A stretch of DNA of 64,000 nucleotides from Bacteroidota bacterium (lineage in GTDB: Bacteria; Bacteroidota; Ignavibacteria; Tepidaquicellales; Tepidaquicellaceae), in contig JAFDZP010000002.1 of the NCBI GenBank assembly GCA_018266835.1, forward strand, positions 1,277,302 through 1,341,301. Reading direction: 5' to 3'. Both the position numbers and the translations under genes were made by a program. Shown here piece after piece: positions 10,444 to 19,339 of the stretch; position 1 is the first letter of the stretch, and each line of letters begins with the position of its first letter. The notes under the pieces were generated by a model that did not search any database, was not told the origin of the DNA, and saw only the letters and a list, made by a program, of their open reading frames with translations.

Positions 10444-10517
10444 TTTGTTGTTTTGTTTTTTAGTTTTTACTTTAATTTTTAATTCCCCGAATAAAATTTT
10501 AATGGTGAATAGATTAT

Positions 10518-11048
10518 TTATTCTATTATTAAATACTCTTTTATTTTTTCAAATTTCTTTTCGCCTATTCCTTTAACATTCATAATTTCCTGAATTTTTT
10601 TAAATTTTCCTTTTTTGTTTCTGTACTCTATTATTTTTTCCGCCGTACTTTCGCCTATTCCAGGTAAGGAAATAAGCTCATCTGTTCCCGCAGTGTTTAA
10701 ATTAATGCTTTTTTCCCTTAACTTTAATTCTTTTTTTGAAATCTTTGGTTCTTTTTCAATTGACTCCAGACTGTCCTGTTCCCGAAGCATTTCTTCAGAA
10801 AACTTTTTTTCGCTATCACCGGTTATGGTATCGTTTTTAATTGCATCGAATTGTTTTCTTCGTGCTTCCTCTGTCAGCTTTCTGAACTCATCGTCACTTT
10901 TTGAATAATCGTAACTAGTTTTATCTTGGGCAAAAAAATATTTATAATACTTTATACCGGCACCTACAATTAATACTGCGATAATCAGCAGAACAACGCG
11001 TGTTTCATTTTTTGTAAATCCTATATTACTGAAGAATGATTTCAACAA
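10518..11048 (-). CDS. ComEA-like helix-hairpin-helix protein with N-terminal membrane anchor
   Basis: An N-terminal transmembrane helix (about 18-36) is followed by a highly charged Lys/Glu linker and a C-terminal ComEA-type double HhH domain (about 112-176). The core sequences are INLNTAGTDELISLPGIG and IMNVKGIGEKKFEKIKEYL. ComEA binds incoming double-stranded DNA in natural transformation and is anchored on the outer face of the inner membrane; the architecture fits. It stands 1.1 kb upstream of the PilM-like gene on the same strand, which suggests a DNA-uptake theme, but no comEC is visible. Generic HhH proteins of unknown role also have this layout. Confidence 0.75.
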   Translation of the reverse strand: MLKSFFSNIGFTKNETRVVLLIIAVLIVGAGIKYYKYFFAQDKTSYDYSKSDDEFRKLTEEARRKQFDAIKNDTITGDSEKKFSEEMLREQDSLESIEKEPKISKKELKLREKSINLNTAGTDELISLPGIGESTAEKIIEYRNKKGKFKKIQEIMNVKGIGEKKFEKIKEYLIIE

Positions 11049-11182
11049 ACCGGCTTAGAATACAAAATAACAAATATAGTTTTTTATTCTAAGCGATTTT
11101 TTCATGGCACACTTTAAACATAAGAATCAAATCTGTTTGGTATAACTCACATTTTTATGCATAAAGTTGAAAATTAATTAAT

Positions 11183-12313
11183 TTATTCATGATAGATAAA
11201 CGGTTTGTTATATTCTATATCCTTTATTTCCAGCTTTAACCATGTGAAGTCACCTTCTTTAAGTCCCCAGGTAACTTCACAGTTATTACCTATTCTTATT
11301 CCGTCAAATTCTTTGTACGAAGTATTGATAACACACCATTTTTCTTTTGAGTATTTACCGTCAAACTCTCCGTACCTCTCTGCTTCTATTTTTTTAACAT
11401 CACCTTCATTGGTAAAAGTAAAAATGGCTGATTCCGTAATACCTGAATAAGTCATAGTTCCTTTTGCAGTATGCTCGTCAATCTCTTCCCATTTCAAATA
11501 ATCACTAAAAACTGCTGATGGAAACCATAATGTTTCACTGTGGAATCGAATTAACGTTCCACGGTTTATTTCTTCTCCTTTAGAATCTCCTATTGTATAC
11601 AGGCCCATCATTTTTATAAGCATATTACCATTGCCGCTTTCATATTTATCCATCCCAGTCATTATTAACGAAGGTGCCGCATTTACTTTTATTTTGTAAA
11701 CAAATGCAGGTTCATTAACACGAAAATACTGAACAGCTTCTACATCCATCCAATTTCCATCCGGTTTTGCTCGCATTATAGCTTTTTGTTTAAGCCTTAC
11801 CGAATTTACAAATGGTCTTCCAATAATCCCCGAGCGCTCCATAAACTTCTGAACTATCGGAGGCAGTACAGATACCATTTCTTTTGTTACAATTCTTTTA
11901 TCTACATTGGTTAGTTTAGAAAACATCAACTCCACATTTTCATTTATCTTCTTATCAAAACTATAAATCCCGAACGCTGCAATTGCAGTAATAAAGATAA
12001 TCGAATTTGCAATTGTACCTGCCTTTGCATCTTTCCAATAAATTATAATAAGAAGTTGAGAAATGATTATTGCAACAATTCCAATAACAGACCACCAATC
12101 TTTTCCAAAAGAAAATCCGGTCGCAGCTATTACAAATAATAGAGCTGTAATAAGCCATACAATTCCTAAAATTTTTGAAAGGGATTCCGAGACAGGAAAG
12201 AGAGTAACGCCGGTAAACTGACTGATTTTTTTAATATTCCATTGATTCACAAAGCCCATTAAATGAATCAAGCCGTGAATGAGAACAATAACAGCAAAGA
12301 TTATCCGCACCAT
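11183..12313 (-). CDS. Membrane protein of the DUF6544 type
   Basis: Residues 1-120 contain four predicted transmembrane helices, starting with VRIIFAVIVLIHGLIHLMGFVNQW. The rest is a soluble domain of about 230 residues with a recognisable conserved pattern: PPIVQKFMERSGIIGRP, VRLKQKAIMRAKPDGNWM, GTLIRFHSETLWFPSAVFSDYLKWE and a final GDFTWLKLEIKDIEYN. This matches my memory of a Bacteroidota family annotated DUF6544, which has no known function; the exact DUF number should be verified. It sits alone, with about 130 nt of non-coding DNA on its 3' side and 170 nt upstream. Confidence 0.6.
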   Translation of the reverse strand: MVRIIFAVIVLIHGLIHLMGFVNQWNIKKISQFTGVTLFPVSESLSKILGIVWLITALLFVIAATGFSFGKDWWSVIGIVAIIISQLLIIIYWKDAKAGTIANSIIFITAIAAFGIYSFDKKINENVELMFSKLTNVDKRIVTKEMVSVLPPIVQKFMERSGIIGRPFVNSVRLKQKAIMRAKPDGNWMDVEAVQYFRVNEPAFVYKIKVNAAPSLIMTGMDKYESGNGNMLIKMMGLYTIGDSKGEEINRGTLIRFHSETLWFPSAVFSDYLKWEEIDEHTAKGTMTYSGITESAIFTFTNEGDVKKIEAERYGEFDGKYSKEKWCVINTSYKEFDGIRIGNNCEVTWGLKEGDFTWLKLEIKDIEYNKPFIYHE

Positions 12314-12484
12314 GATTTTTTATTAACTTTTATAAACCAAACAATTCTATCCTATATTCAAAAATACATTTTTATTTATTTGTAAAATATGATGCGTATC
12401 AATATTTAAATCAGTTAAATTGAGTTATTTTGAATTGTTTTTACTGCTCTGTACGGCTAATTTTCAAAACTATATCTCAATCTT

Positions 12485-15112
12485 ATGCAAAGAACAAAAA
12501 CTATTCTTATCACGCTTATTCTTGTATCAGGCATTATATTTTATGCAAAATACGCGCAAAAAAACATCACAGCAACTACTGATTCAAACTTAATTAATAC
12601 AGAATCTGAAAAAGAAAATGAATCCGGACCTTCCGGCGCATACGAATCTATGCAGTTCATAAACCAGATGCGTTCATATCCGGATAATGATATTCCGCAG
12701 GATAAATTCTACAAAGCTTTTGAATACTCAAGAGACCATGTTCAGGATTTCAATAATGTACACGATGCTGCAACTTTCTGGCAATCAATGGGACCGAACA
12801 ATATCGGCGGGCGCAGTCTCGCTCTTGCCGTCAACCCAATAGATACAAGCATTATTTACATAGGGTCTGCTTCAGGTGGTTTATGGAAATCAACTACGGG
12901 TGGTGTTGGCGCAGCAGCATGGGCTCAGATAAATACCGGATATCCTTCTTTAGCAGTAAGTACTATTGCAATCAATAATTCAAATCCAAATGAAATTTAT
13001 ATAGGAACAGGTGAAAACTATGGATATCAGTCTTCGACAAACGGACTTGATAACAGGTTAACAAGAGGTATGTATGGAATCGGAATTCTTAAAACCACTG
13101 ACGGAGGCAGCACATGGACAAAATCTTTGGACTGGACCTACAACAGCCAGAGAGGTGTATGGAGAGTTCAATACAATCCCTTCAATTCAAATATTTTATA
13201 CTCGGCAACAAGCGAAGGTGTTTATAAATATAACGGCTCCTCATGGGTAAAATCGCTCGATGTAAAAATGGTAATGGATTTAGAAGTAAATCCACTGGAC
13301 TCAAATATCATTTACGCATCAGTTGGAAATCTTACAAACATTTCTCCATTGACTGATATAGGAATTTATAAAACAACAAATGCAGGTGCTAACTGGGTAA
13401 AACTTTCCGGTGGACTGCCTGCAACATGGACAGGTAAAGCAACCATTGAACTTTACAAAACTGACCCGACAATACTCACTGCAAGCATTGCTAACGATTT
13501 ATCATATGTCGGCTTTTACAGAAGTACAAACTCAGGTGCAAACTGGACAGCATTAAGTACATCGGTTCCAATTGGAAATCAAGGATGGTACAACAACGGA
13601 CAATTAATGAAGTCAGATAATTCTAATTCAATTTTGGTAGGAACACTTAATATAGAAAAGTCAACAAATGGTGGAACAAGCTTCACAACAAAATCTGACT
13701 GGTCTGCATGGAATACGGGTGCAGTGCCTCCCGGTCAACCGGAGGGTCCTTCAAATTTTGTTCATGCCGATGTTCACTATATAACTTCAAATCCTAAAGA
13801 TGCAAATAAAGTTTATATTATTGCAGATGGAGGTTTATACCGTTCAAACGATTTTGGTGAAACATTTTACTCGTGTAATGGAGGATTTGTAACATCACAA
13901 TTTTATAACAGCTTTTCGAATTCTTTTCAGGATTCCACTTGGTGTCTCGGCGGATTACAGGATAACAGAGCTGCATTTAGCCAGGGAACAACGGCCTGGT
14001 ATAAAACATTTGTTGGGGACGGATTCTGGACTGCAGTAAATTCCACTAACGATAATATATGTTACGTTGAGTACAGCTATGGTGATATAAATAAATCCAA
14101 TAACAGGGGACAAAGCTGGACAGATATAGCTCCACCCGGTACCGGGAACGCTGCAAACTACTGCTTCTCTGCTCCATACATTTCAGTAAAATCAAATCCG
14201 AGCATAATGTATGTCGGCGGTACTGGTGTATATAAATCAACAACAGGCGGAGGTAACTGGCAGGGACCATACGGCGCATCTGTATTCGGCGGCAACAGAC
14301 TTTTATCTATGGCTGTATCATATACAAATCAGGATACACTTTATGTAGGTTCTGCCCCAAGTGTAACATCTGCAGGAGTTTTCCGAAGCTATAACGGAGG
14401 ATTGAACTGGACTAACGTTACAGGCAACTTGCCAAACAGATTTGTGACTGACTTAACTGTAAACCCGAATAATTCAAAAGAAGTTATTGCTGTATTCGGC
14501 GGTTTCGGAACTCTCGCTCCGGGACATGTATTCCGCTCAATAAATAACGGCGATACATGGACAGATATTTCAGGAAATCTGCCTGATGTTCCACATGCTT
14601 CGGTTGTAATGGATCCTCTTTATACTCAAAACATTTATGTCGGAAATGATCTCGGAACTTACGTAACAACTAACGGCGGAACTAACTGGTATGAATTCAG
14701 AACAGGTATGCCTTATGCATTGGTGTTTGATTTATCAATTTCATATACAAACAGAAAGCTGCGCGCAGCAACATACGGCAACGGAATATGGCAGAGAGAT
14801 TTAGTTCAAAATCCTGTAAGCGTTGGTAACTCAAATACAATTATTAAAGATTTTAAATTATACCAGAATTATCCGAATCCTTTTAATCCTTCAACAAAAA
14901 TAAAATTTGATCTGAGTAAACCCGCATTTGTTGATATAAAAGTTTATGATTTAAAAGGCAGTGAAATAAAAAATATTTACAGCAGATACGAGGGGACAGG
15001 CAGCCATGAAACACAATTCGATGCATCTTCACTTACAAGCGGAGTTTATTTTTATTCGATATTTGTAAATGGAATCCGAACGGATTCAAAGAAAATGTTG
15101 TTAGTAAAGTAA
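12485..15112 (+). CDS. T9SS-exported BNR/VPS10-like beta-propeller protein
   Basis: This 875-residue protein has an N-terminal membrane/signal segment (4-22). From about 95 to 780 it has many BNR/sortilin-type repeats (Gly-Gly-x-x-W patterns such as GGLWKSTTGG, KTTDGGSTWTKS, RSINNGDTWTDI), expected to form one or two beta-propellers. The last ~80 residues form a type IX secretion sorting domain: LYQNYPNPFNPSTKIKFDL, then VYDLKGSEIK, SGVYFYSI and the KKMLLVK end. It should be exported across the outer membrane and its tail cleaved. The aspartate-box propeller suggests glycan or protein binding rather than a defined enzyme. It is followed after 25 nt by a TerC gene, probably by chance. Confidence 0.85.
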   Translation: MQRTKTILITLILVSGIIFYAKYAQKNITATTDSNLINTESEKENESGPSGAYESMQFINQMRSYPDNDIPQDKFYKAFEYSRDHVQDFNNVHDAATFWQSMGPNNIGGRSLALAVNPIDTSIIYIGSASGGLWKSTTGGVGAAAWAQINTGYPSLAVSTIAINNSNPNEIYIGTGENYGYQSSTNGLDNRLTRGMYGIGILKTTDGGSTWTKSLDWTYNSQRGVWRVQYNPFNSNILYSATSEGVYKYNGSSWVKSLDVKMVMDLEVNPLDSNIIYASVGNLTNISPLTDIGIYKTTNAGANWVKLSGGLPATWTGKATIELYKTDPTILTASIANDLSYVGFYRSTNSGANWTALSTSVPIGNQGWYNNGQLMKSDNSNSILVGTLNIEKSTNGGTSFTTKSDWSAWNTGAVPPGQPEGPSNFVHADVHYITSNPKDANKVYIIADGGLYRSNDFGETFYSCNGGFVTSQFYNSFSNSFQDSTWCLGGLQDNRAAFSQGTTAWYKTFVGDGFWTAVNSTNDNICYVEYSYGDINKSNNRGQSWTDIAPPGTGNAANYCFSAPYISVKSNPSIMYVGGTGVYKSTTGGGNWQGPYGASVFGGNRLLSMAVSYTNQDTLYVGSAPSVTSAGVFRSYNGGLNWTNVTGNLPNRFVTDLTVNPNNSKEVIAVFGGFGTLAPGHVFRSINNGDTWTDISGNLPDVPHASVVMDPLYTQNIYVGNDLGTYVTTNGGTNWYEFRTGMPYALVFDLSISYTNRKLRAATYGNGIWQRDLVQNPVSVGNSNTIIKDFKLYQNYPNPFNPSTKIKFDLSKPAFVDIKVYDLKGSEIKNIYSRYEGTGSHETQFDASSLTSGVYFYSIFVNGIRTDSKKMLLVK

Positions 15113-15137
15113 ATCTTTTATAATCTATAATTTTTTA

Positions 15138-15884
15138 ATGGAATTTTTTTCGCTCTTTTCACAGACTGATACATACATCAGTTTAGTAACACTTACTTTT
15201 ATGGAAATTATATTGGGCATTGATAATATAATTTTCATTTCAATTATTACAGGCAAGCTCCCTGAACACGAGCAGGGAAAGGCAAGACGTTTAGGTCTTT
15301 CACTCGCGCTTGTTTTCAGAATACTTTTATTACTCAGTATTTCATGGATTGCCGGGCTCGTTCATCCGTTATTTACAGTTTTCAATTTTGATGTTACGGG
15401 AAGAGGATTAATTTTAATTCTTGGCGGACTGTTTTTGATATACAAGAGCACTACCGAAATTCATGAAAAACTTGAAGGGAAAGAGGAAGAATCGAAAGAT
15501 GTTGTTAAAAAAGGAATGTCTGCTTTACTGACACAGATAGTTTTACTTGACATAGTTTTTTCGTTTGACTCCGTTATTACTGCAGTAGGACTTGTAAAGC
15601 ATGTATCAATAATGATTATAGCAATTATTTTATCAATGATTGTTATGCTTCTCTTTGCAAAAAGTGTAAGTGATTTCATACACAAGCATCCAACAATTAA
15701 AATGCTGGCGTTATCTTTTTTATTAATGATTGGATTGTTGTTATTCCTGGAAGGACTTCATATAGATGTACCGAAAGGATATGTTTACTTTGCCATGGCC
15801 TTCTCTTTCTTAGTTGAAATGCTTAACATAAAATTGAGAAAGAAAGTAGCACCGGTAGAACTGAAAGATAAATTTAAAGATTAA
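15138..15884 (+). CDS. TerC family integral membrane protein
   Basis: At 248 residues with about seven membrane helices, it carries the two acidic TerC signatures: LGIDNIIFISIITGKLP (residues 28-44) and LLDIVFSFDSVITAVG (about 137-152). TerC/Alx proteins are linked to tellurite resistance and manganese export. The second domain end, HIDVPKGYVYFAMAFSFLVE, is also typical. No metal riboswitch is visible in the 25-nt upstream gap, so expression may depend on the preceding transcript. Substrate identity is inferred only from family knowledge. Confidence 0.9.
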   Translation: MEFFSLFSQTDTYISLVTLTFMEIILGIDNIIFISIITGKLPEHEQGKARRLGLSLALVFRILLLLSISWIAGLVHPLFTVFNFDVTGRGLILILGGLFLIYKSTTEIHEKLEGKEEESKDVVKKGMSALLTQIVLLDIVFSFDSVITAVGLVKHVSIMIIAIILSMIVMLLFAKSVSDFIHKHPTIKMLALSFLLMIGLLLFLEGLHIDVPKGYVYFAMAFSFLVEMLNIKLRKKVAPVELKDKFKD

Positions 15885-15893
15885 ATTAAAATT

Positions 15894-15935
15894 GAATGCA
15901 GAATTGTGAAAAATACTTTTCATAATTCTGCATTC
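15894..15935. terminator. Long palindrome / bidirectional terminator between TerC and SDR genes
   Basis: A perfect 12-bp stem GAATGCAGAATT (15894-15905) / AATTCTGCATTC (15924-15935) continues inward after one G/T mismatch with TGAAAA/TTTTCA, giving a near-perfect hairpin. It lies exactly between convergent genes, 10 nt from each. The long AT-rich form differs from the GC-rich short terminators elsewhere in the window and could also be an interspersed palindromic repeat. Confidence 0.7.
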
Positions 15936-15945
15936 TAAAATATAA

Positions 15946-16707
15946 CTAATAAAAAGCTCCTGCCATAAGCCCGCCGTCTGCGGCTATACACTGACCTGTA
16001 ATAAATGATGCTTTTTTCATGCAAAGGAATGCAGCAAGTCCTGCAATTTCTTCGGGATTTCCAACCCTTTTCATAGGAGTCCAATCAATTATTTTAGCCC
16101 AACGCTTTTTATCACTCATAACTTCTTTTACCAATGGAGTTTTTATATACCACGGGGCAATTGCATTCACTCTTATTTTATCCGATGCCCATTCCACTGC
16201 TAAATACTTTGTCATTTGAATCATAGCAGCTTTAGTCATCGCATAGACAACACCTGAAGAAGTGCTTTCAAGTCCGCTGACCGAAGCAATGTTTACAACT
16301 GAACCATCTTTTGATTTTTTTAAATAAGAATGTAAATTTTTTGTAAGTTCAAATGCGGCTTTTAGATTTGTATTCATAATCTTATCGTATTCATCCGGAG
16401 TATACTCAGTTGATTTTTTTCTTATATTTGTCCCAACGTTGTTTACAAGAAAATCTAACTTCTTTGCACGTGTTTTTATTATATGGTAAATCTTTTCTCT
16501 TCCTTCTTCTGTGCTTACATCTGAAATTACACCGTGAAGATTACTCTCTTTATTTGCATTTATAATTTTCAAAACATCATTCTGCGTTCTTGCAACAAAA
16601 AAAACTTCTGCGCCAAGGGATAGAAACTCCTGAACTATGGCAAGCCCTATACCTTTACTACCGCCTGTAATCAGAGCAACTTTTCCGTCAAGATTCCAAT
16701 TATTCAT
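15946..16707 (-). CDS. Short-chain dehydrogenase/reductase (tropinone-reductase-like)
   Basis: This 253-residue SDR has the NAD(P) motif TGGSKGIG (14-21), the NNVGTN loop, the active site with S (about 142) and YAMTKAA (Y155xxxK type), and the family tail ITGQCIAADGGLMAGAF. The start MNNWNLDGKVALITGG resembles plant tropinone reductase-like SDRs and bacterial homologues. The substrate cannot be deduced. The gene starts 16 nt after a RidA-family gene ends, and that is preceded by an acetyltransferase on the same strand, so the three probably form an operon. Confidence 0.9.
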   Translation of the reverse strand: MNNWNLDGKVALITGGSKGIGLAIVQEFLSLGAEVFFVARTQNDVLKIINANKESNLHGVISDVSTEEGREKIYHIIKTRAKKLDFLVNNVGTNIRKKSTEYTPDEYDKIMNTNLKAAFELTKNLHSYLKKSKDGSVVNIASVSGLESTSSGVVYAMTKAAMIQMTKYLAVEWASDKIRVNAIAPWYIKTPLVKEVMSDKKRWAKIIDWTPMKRVGNPEEIAGLAAFLCMKKASFITGQCIAADGGLMAGAFY

Positions 16708-16723
16708 TATTCTTTATTAATTA

Positions 16724-17113
16724 TTAATTAGAAATAACCGCGTCAGCTGATATTTCAACAAGCATATCGGGATGTACAAATCCGCTGACTTCAACCATTG
16801 TGTTTGCAGGTCTTATATCTTTAAAATATTCGCCCGTTGCTTTGCCGACTTCCATTCCCTGAGATATATCGGTGACATACATTGTCAGCCTCACCACATC
16901 TTTCAATGAAGAACCCGCCTGCTCAAGTACTTTTTCTATTTTTTTTATTATTTGCATTGTCTGCTTATATGCGTCTCCGGGAAACATTACATTACTGTTT
17001 TCATCCGTAGCAGTTGTTCCTGCAACAAAAATCATATTGCCTGCTTTTACTGCACGTGAGTATCCGAATTTCTCTTCCCAGATTGAACCCGAGGAAAATA
17101 GTTTTCTATCCAT
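16724..17113 (-). CDS. RidA (YjgF/YER057c/UK114) family protein
   Basis: The 129-residue protein carries the family pattern: YSRAVKAGNMIFVAGTTATDE near the start, KIEKVLEQAGSSLKDVVRLTMYVTD in the middle and RPANTMVEVSGFVHPDMLVEISADAV at the end. RidA proteins hydrolyse reactive enamine/imine intermediates from PLP enzymes. The canonical catalytic arginine near the C-terminus (VRVE/CVE motif) is not evident: MLVEISADA has Leu at that place. It may therefore belong to one of the non-deaminating Rid subfamilies. It lies between the SDR and GNAT genes with 16-17 nt gaps. Confidence 0.85.
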   Translation of the reverse strand: MDRKLFSSGSIWEEKFGYSRAVKAGNMIFVAGTTATDENSNVMFPGDAYKQTMQIIKKIEKVLEQAGSSLKDVVRLTMYVTDISQGMEVGKATGEYFKDIRPANTMVEVSGFVHPDMLVEISADAVISN

Positions 17114-17130
17114 TTTATTTATTATAAAAA

Positions 17131-17550
17131 TTATGAACGGTTAATTCTTGCAAAAGAAATTAATCCCATATCTTTGCAGTCTTCAAACCCCATTGCTTTA
17201 TAAAAACCAACGGTCTCTTCTTTATTATCCGTAAGCAAAACAGTCTGGCGTACACTCTTAAAGTGCTCAATTGTTTTAGTTAAAAGCTTCGTGCCGATTT
17301 TTCTTCTCTTATATTTTTTCTTCACAAGTATATCCTGTATATAAGAAATAGTAACGCCGTCTCCGACAACTCTCATCATGCCTATAAGATGGTCACCGTC
17401 CCACGCAGTCAAAACGTAGTAAGAGTTTTTTACAGCCTGCGCTAAGTTTACAGAATCATGCGTGTAAGCCCCCCAACCCGCATCATCATACAACGACATT
17501 AGTTCGTCCGATGAAATATTTTTGTCTTCTTTATAAGTTATTGTACTCAG
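17131..17550 (-). CDS. GNAT family N-acetyltransferase, non-AUG start inferred
   Basis: The acetyl-CoA-binding region is IQDILVKKKYKRRKIGTKLL (R/QxxGxG/A type), followed by the C-terminal VGFYKAMGFE. The first ATG (17499) would give MSLYDDAGWGAYTH and delete strand beta-1 of the fold. The frame stays open upstream and encodes TITYKEDKNISSDEL just before it, which is what relatives have at this position. No ATG, GTG or TTG exists in that stretch; the only near-cognate start is CTG at 17548-17550, giving 139 residues. The start is thus uncertain, but the extension is probably coding. Substrate unknown. Likely cotranscribed with the RidA and SDR genes. Confidence 0.75.
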   Translation of the reverse strand: MSTITYKEDKNISSDELMSLYDDAGWGAYTHDSVNLAQAVKNSYYVLTAWDGDHLIGMMRVVGDGVTISYIQDILVKKKYKRRKIGTKLLTKTIEHFKSVRQTVLLTDNKEETVGFYKAMGFEDCKDMGLISFARINRS

Positions 17551-17578
17551 AAAATTATAATTAAAATTTTAAAATTGT

Positions 17579-18775
17579 TTAATTTCTTTTTACCGATTCA
17601 TAAGTTTTATTGGCATCTACGTACTCTGTATATTTAGATTTCCAGTCAGCAAGAAATATTTTCTTTAAAGCCGCATTAACCTTCTTGTTATCTATTTCTA
17701 ATGTTGCATTGCGTGAGCCGTAGAAATAACCGCGCTCCCAGTTAGCCGAGCTTACCCAGCTGATGTTATTATCAGCAATAAAGTATTTGCAATGCTCTAC
17801 TCTGGCGTAAGAAATAAATCCGCTTGAGTGTTCCGGTATTGCAGAAAATTTTACTTCTATATTTGGGACTTTAGTTAGCTCCTGAATGACTTCCGTAGAG
17901 CCCTTTCTTATTGCCCAGTTGGAAAAAATAATTTTTATTTTCACACCGCGCTCTGCCGCATTTCTTAAAGCTTTATCTATTTCCGTAAATTCGTCTCTTG
18001 TATTATAAGAGTACATCTGAATATGCAGGCTGTATTTCACATTATTAATAATATTTACAAGTTCATCTCGTTCATTGCTGAATCCCTCCGGCACTTTTGC
18101 TATAGGAGAAAAGCAGGGAAACAGCGTCATGCTCCCGTAATTTTTTGTCTGTATTGAAAGTTCATTGTATGAATTCAGAATCTCATCGAACGAAATATTT
18201 TCTTTAATTGTATTTCTTCCGATATCAGAGTTGTTCCAGTCGTAATTAAAAATTGCTTCAAAGTTTTTTGCAAGCTTTCTGTTTTTTACTCTGATGCCAA
18301 GCTCATGAATGTGGTCAAGAGCGCGCCAGTCCATATTTGCGCTGCCTGTATATAAATCCCTTCCATCTGCAATCATATATTTTGCATGCATTATTCCGCC
18401 GCCTGAATTTTTAAAAGATATCTTTGCAATGGTAATGTTATTTATTCCGCTAAGTTCATCAGCAGATTTTTCAGAACCTGAATAGAAGCTAGAATCTATT
18501 AAAACTCTTACCTTTACTCCTCTTGACGCCGCATTTTTAATAGCATCAAGAACCGGCTCAAGCGCTTCACCTTTTTTATTGGCAATGTAGAACATTCCGA
18601 TATCAAGCGTGCTCTTAGCATTGTTAATCATGTTTAACCAAACTTGCTGAGTGCGCGGAAGATGAGAACGTTCCATAGAAGTCTCTTTCGGAACACTTTC
18701 AACAATCTGAAAAAAAGTTGTCTGTCCGAAAGTAACTGAAGCAAGTAATAGAAATATTAATATAAGCTTTTTCAT
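17579..18775 (-). CDS. Secreted phospholipase D superfamily protein (two HKD motifs)
   Basis: A signal peptide (1-18, ending VTFGQ) is followed by two PLD domains. The first HKD is H130-A-K132-YMIA-D137, followed by GSANMDWRALD. The second, around residue 325, is HCKYFIAD followed by SSANWERG. Both catalytic HxKxxxxD motifs are intact. The layout resembles the PLD3/PLD4-like or vaccinia K4-like group, whose members act as nucleases or phospholipases. Location is periplasmic or extracellular. Substrate cannot be chosen from sequence. It sits 18 nt upstream-to-downstream of the YjbQ gene on the same strand. Confidence 0.88.
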   Translation of the reverse strand: MKKLILIFLLLASVTFGQTTFFQIVESVPKETSMERSHLPRTQQVWLNMINNAKSTLDIGMFYIANKKGEALEPVLDAIKNAASRGVKVRVLIDSSFYSGSEKSADELSGINNITIAKISFKNSGGGIMHAKYMIADGRDLYTGSANMDWRALDHIHELGIRVKNRKLAKNFEAIFNYDWNNSDIGRNTIKENISFDEILNSYNELSIQTKNYGSMTLFPCFSPIAKVPEGFSNERDELVNIINNVKYSLHIQMYSYNTRDEFTEIDKALRNAAERGVKIKIIFSNWAIRKGSTEVIQELTKVPNIEVKFSAIPEHSSGFISYARVEHCKYFIADNNISWVSSANWERGYFYGSRNATLEIDNKKVNAALKKIFLADWKSKYTEYVDANKTYESVKRN

Positions 18776-18793
18776 TTTTGTTTTATTGGTTTG

Positions 18794-19216
18794 TTACTCA
18801 CCCCATAAAGTGATTACAATTTTTCTTCTTCCTCCGTGATTTCTATGCTCGCATAAATAAATTCCCTGCCAGGTGCCAAGGTTTAGTTCACCATGTGTTA
18901 CAGGGATATTAAGTGAGCAGCCGAGCAAGGCTGACTTCAGATGCGCCGGCGTATCATCGCTGCCTTCATAATCGTGCTGATAATAAGGCATATCTTCAGG
19001 CACCATTTTATTAAAGTGAGATTCAAAATCCTTGCGTACAGTCGGGTCGGCGTTTTCATTTATTGTAAGTCCCGCTGATGTGTGCTGAATGAAAACATTA
19101 CACATTCCAATTTTTATATCCCGGATTTCAGGGATACAGGAAAGTATTTTCATTGTGATTAAATGAAAGCCGCGTTTGTACTCTTTTAGGGTGATTTCTT
19201 TTTGGAAGAAGTGCAT
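18794..19216 (-). CDS. YjbQ/UPF0047 family protein
   Basis: This 140-residue protein has all family signatures: FIQHTSAGLTINENADP (about 47-63), YEGSDDTPAHLKSALLG, and LGTWQGIYLCEHRNHGGRRK at the end. Members of UPF0047 form trimers with a histidine-rich pocket, and some have weak thiamine-phosphate synthase activity in vitro; the physiological role is unsettled. The neighbour is the secreted PLD gene, with no obvious functional link. Confidence 0.93.
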   Translation of the reverse strand: MHFFQKEITLKEYKRGFHLITMKILSCIPEIRDIKIGMCNVFIQHTSAGLTINENADPTVRKDFESHFNKMVPEDMPYYQHDYEGSDDTPAHLKSALLGCSLNIPVTHGELNLGTWQGIYLCEHRNHGGRRKIVITLWGE

Positions 19217-19339
19217 TTACTAAAATAACTAAAATGGATTTAATGGTATATGTAAATCAAATTTCTTTTTATAATTGTAAATCAGGAAAATTCAATATTG
19301 TTATCTTTTTTTCCTCTTACATTTCTATTAATTTACATT

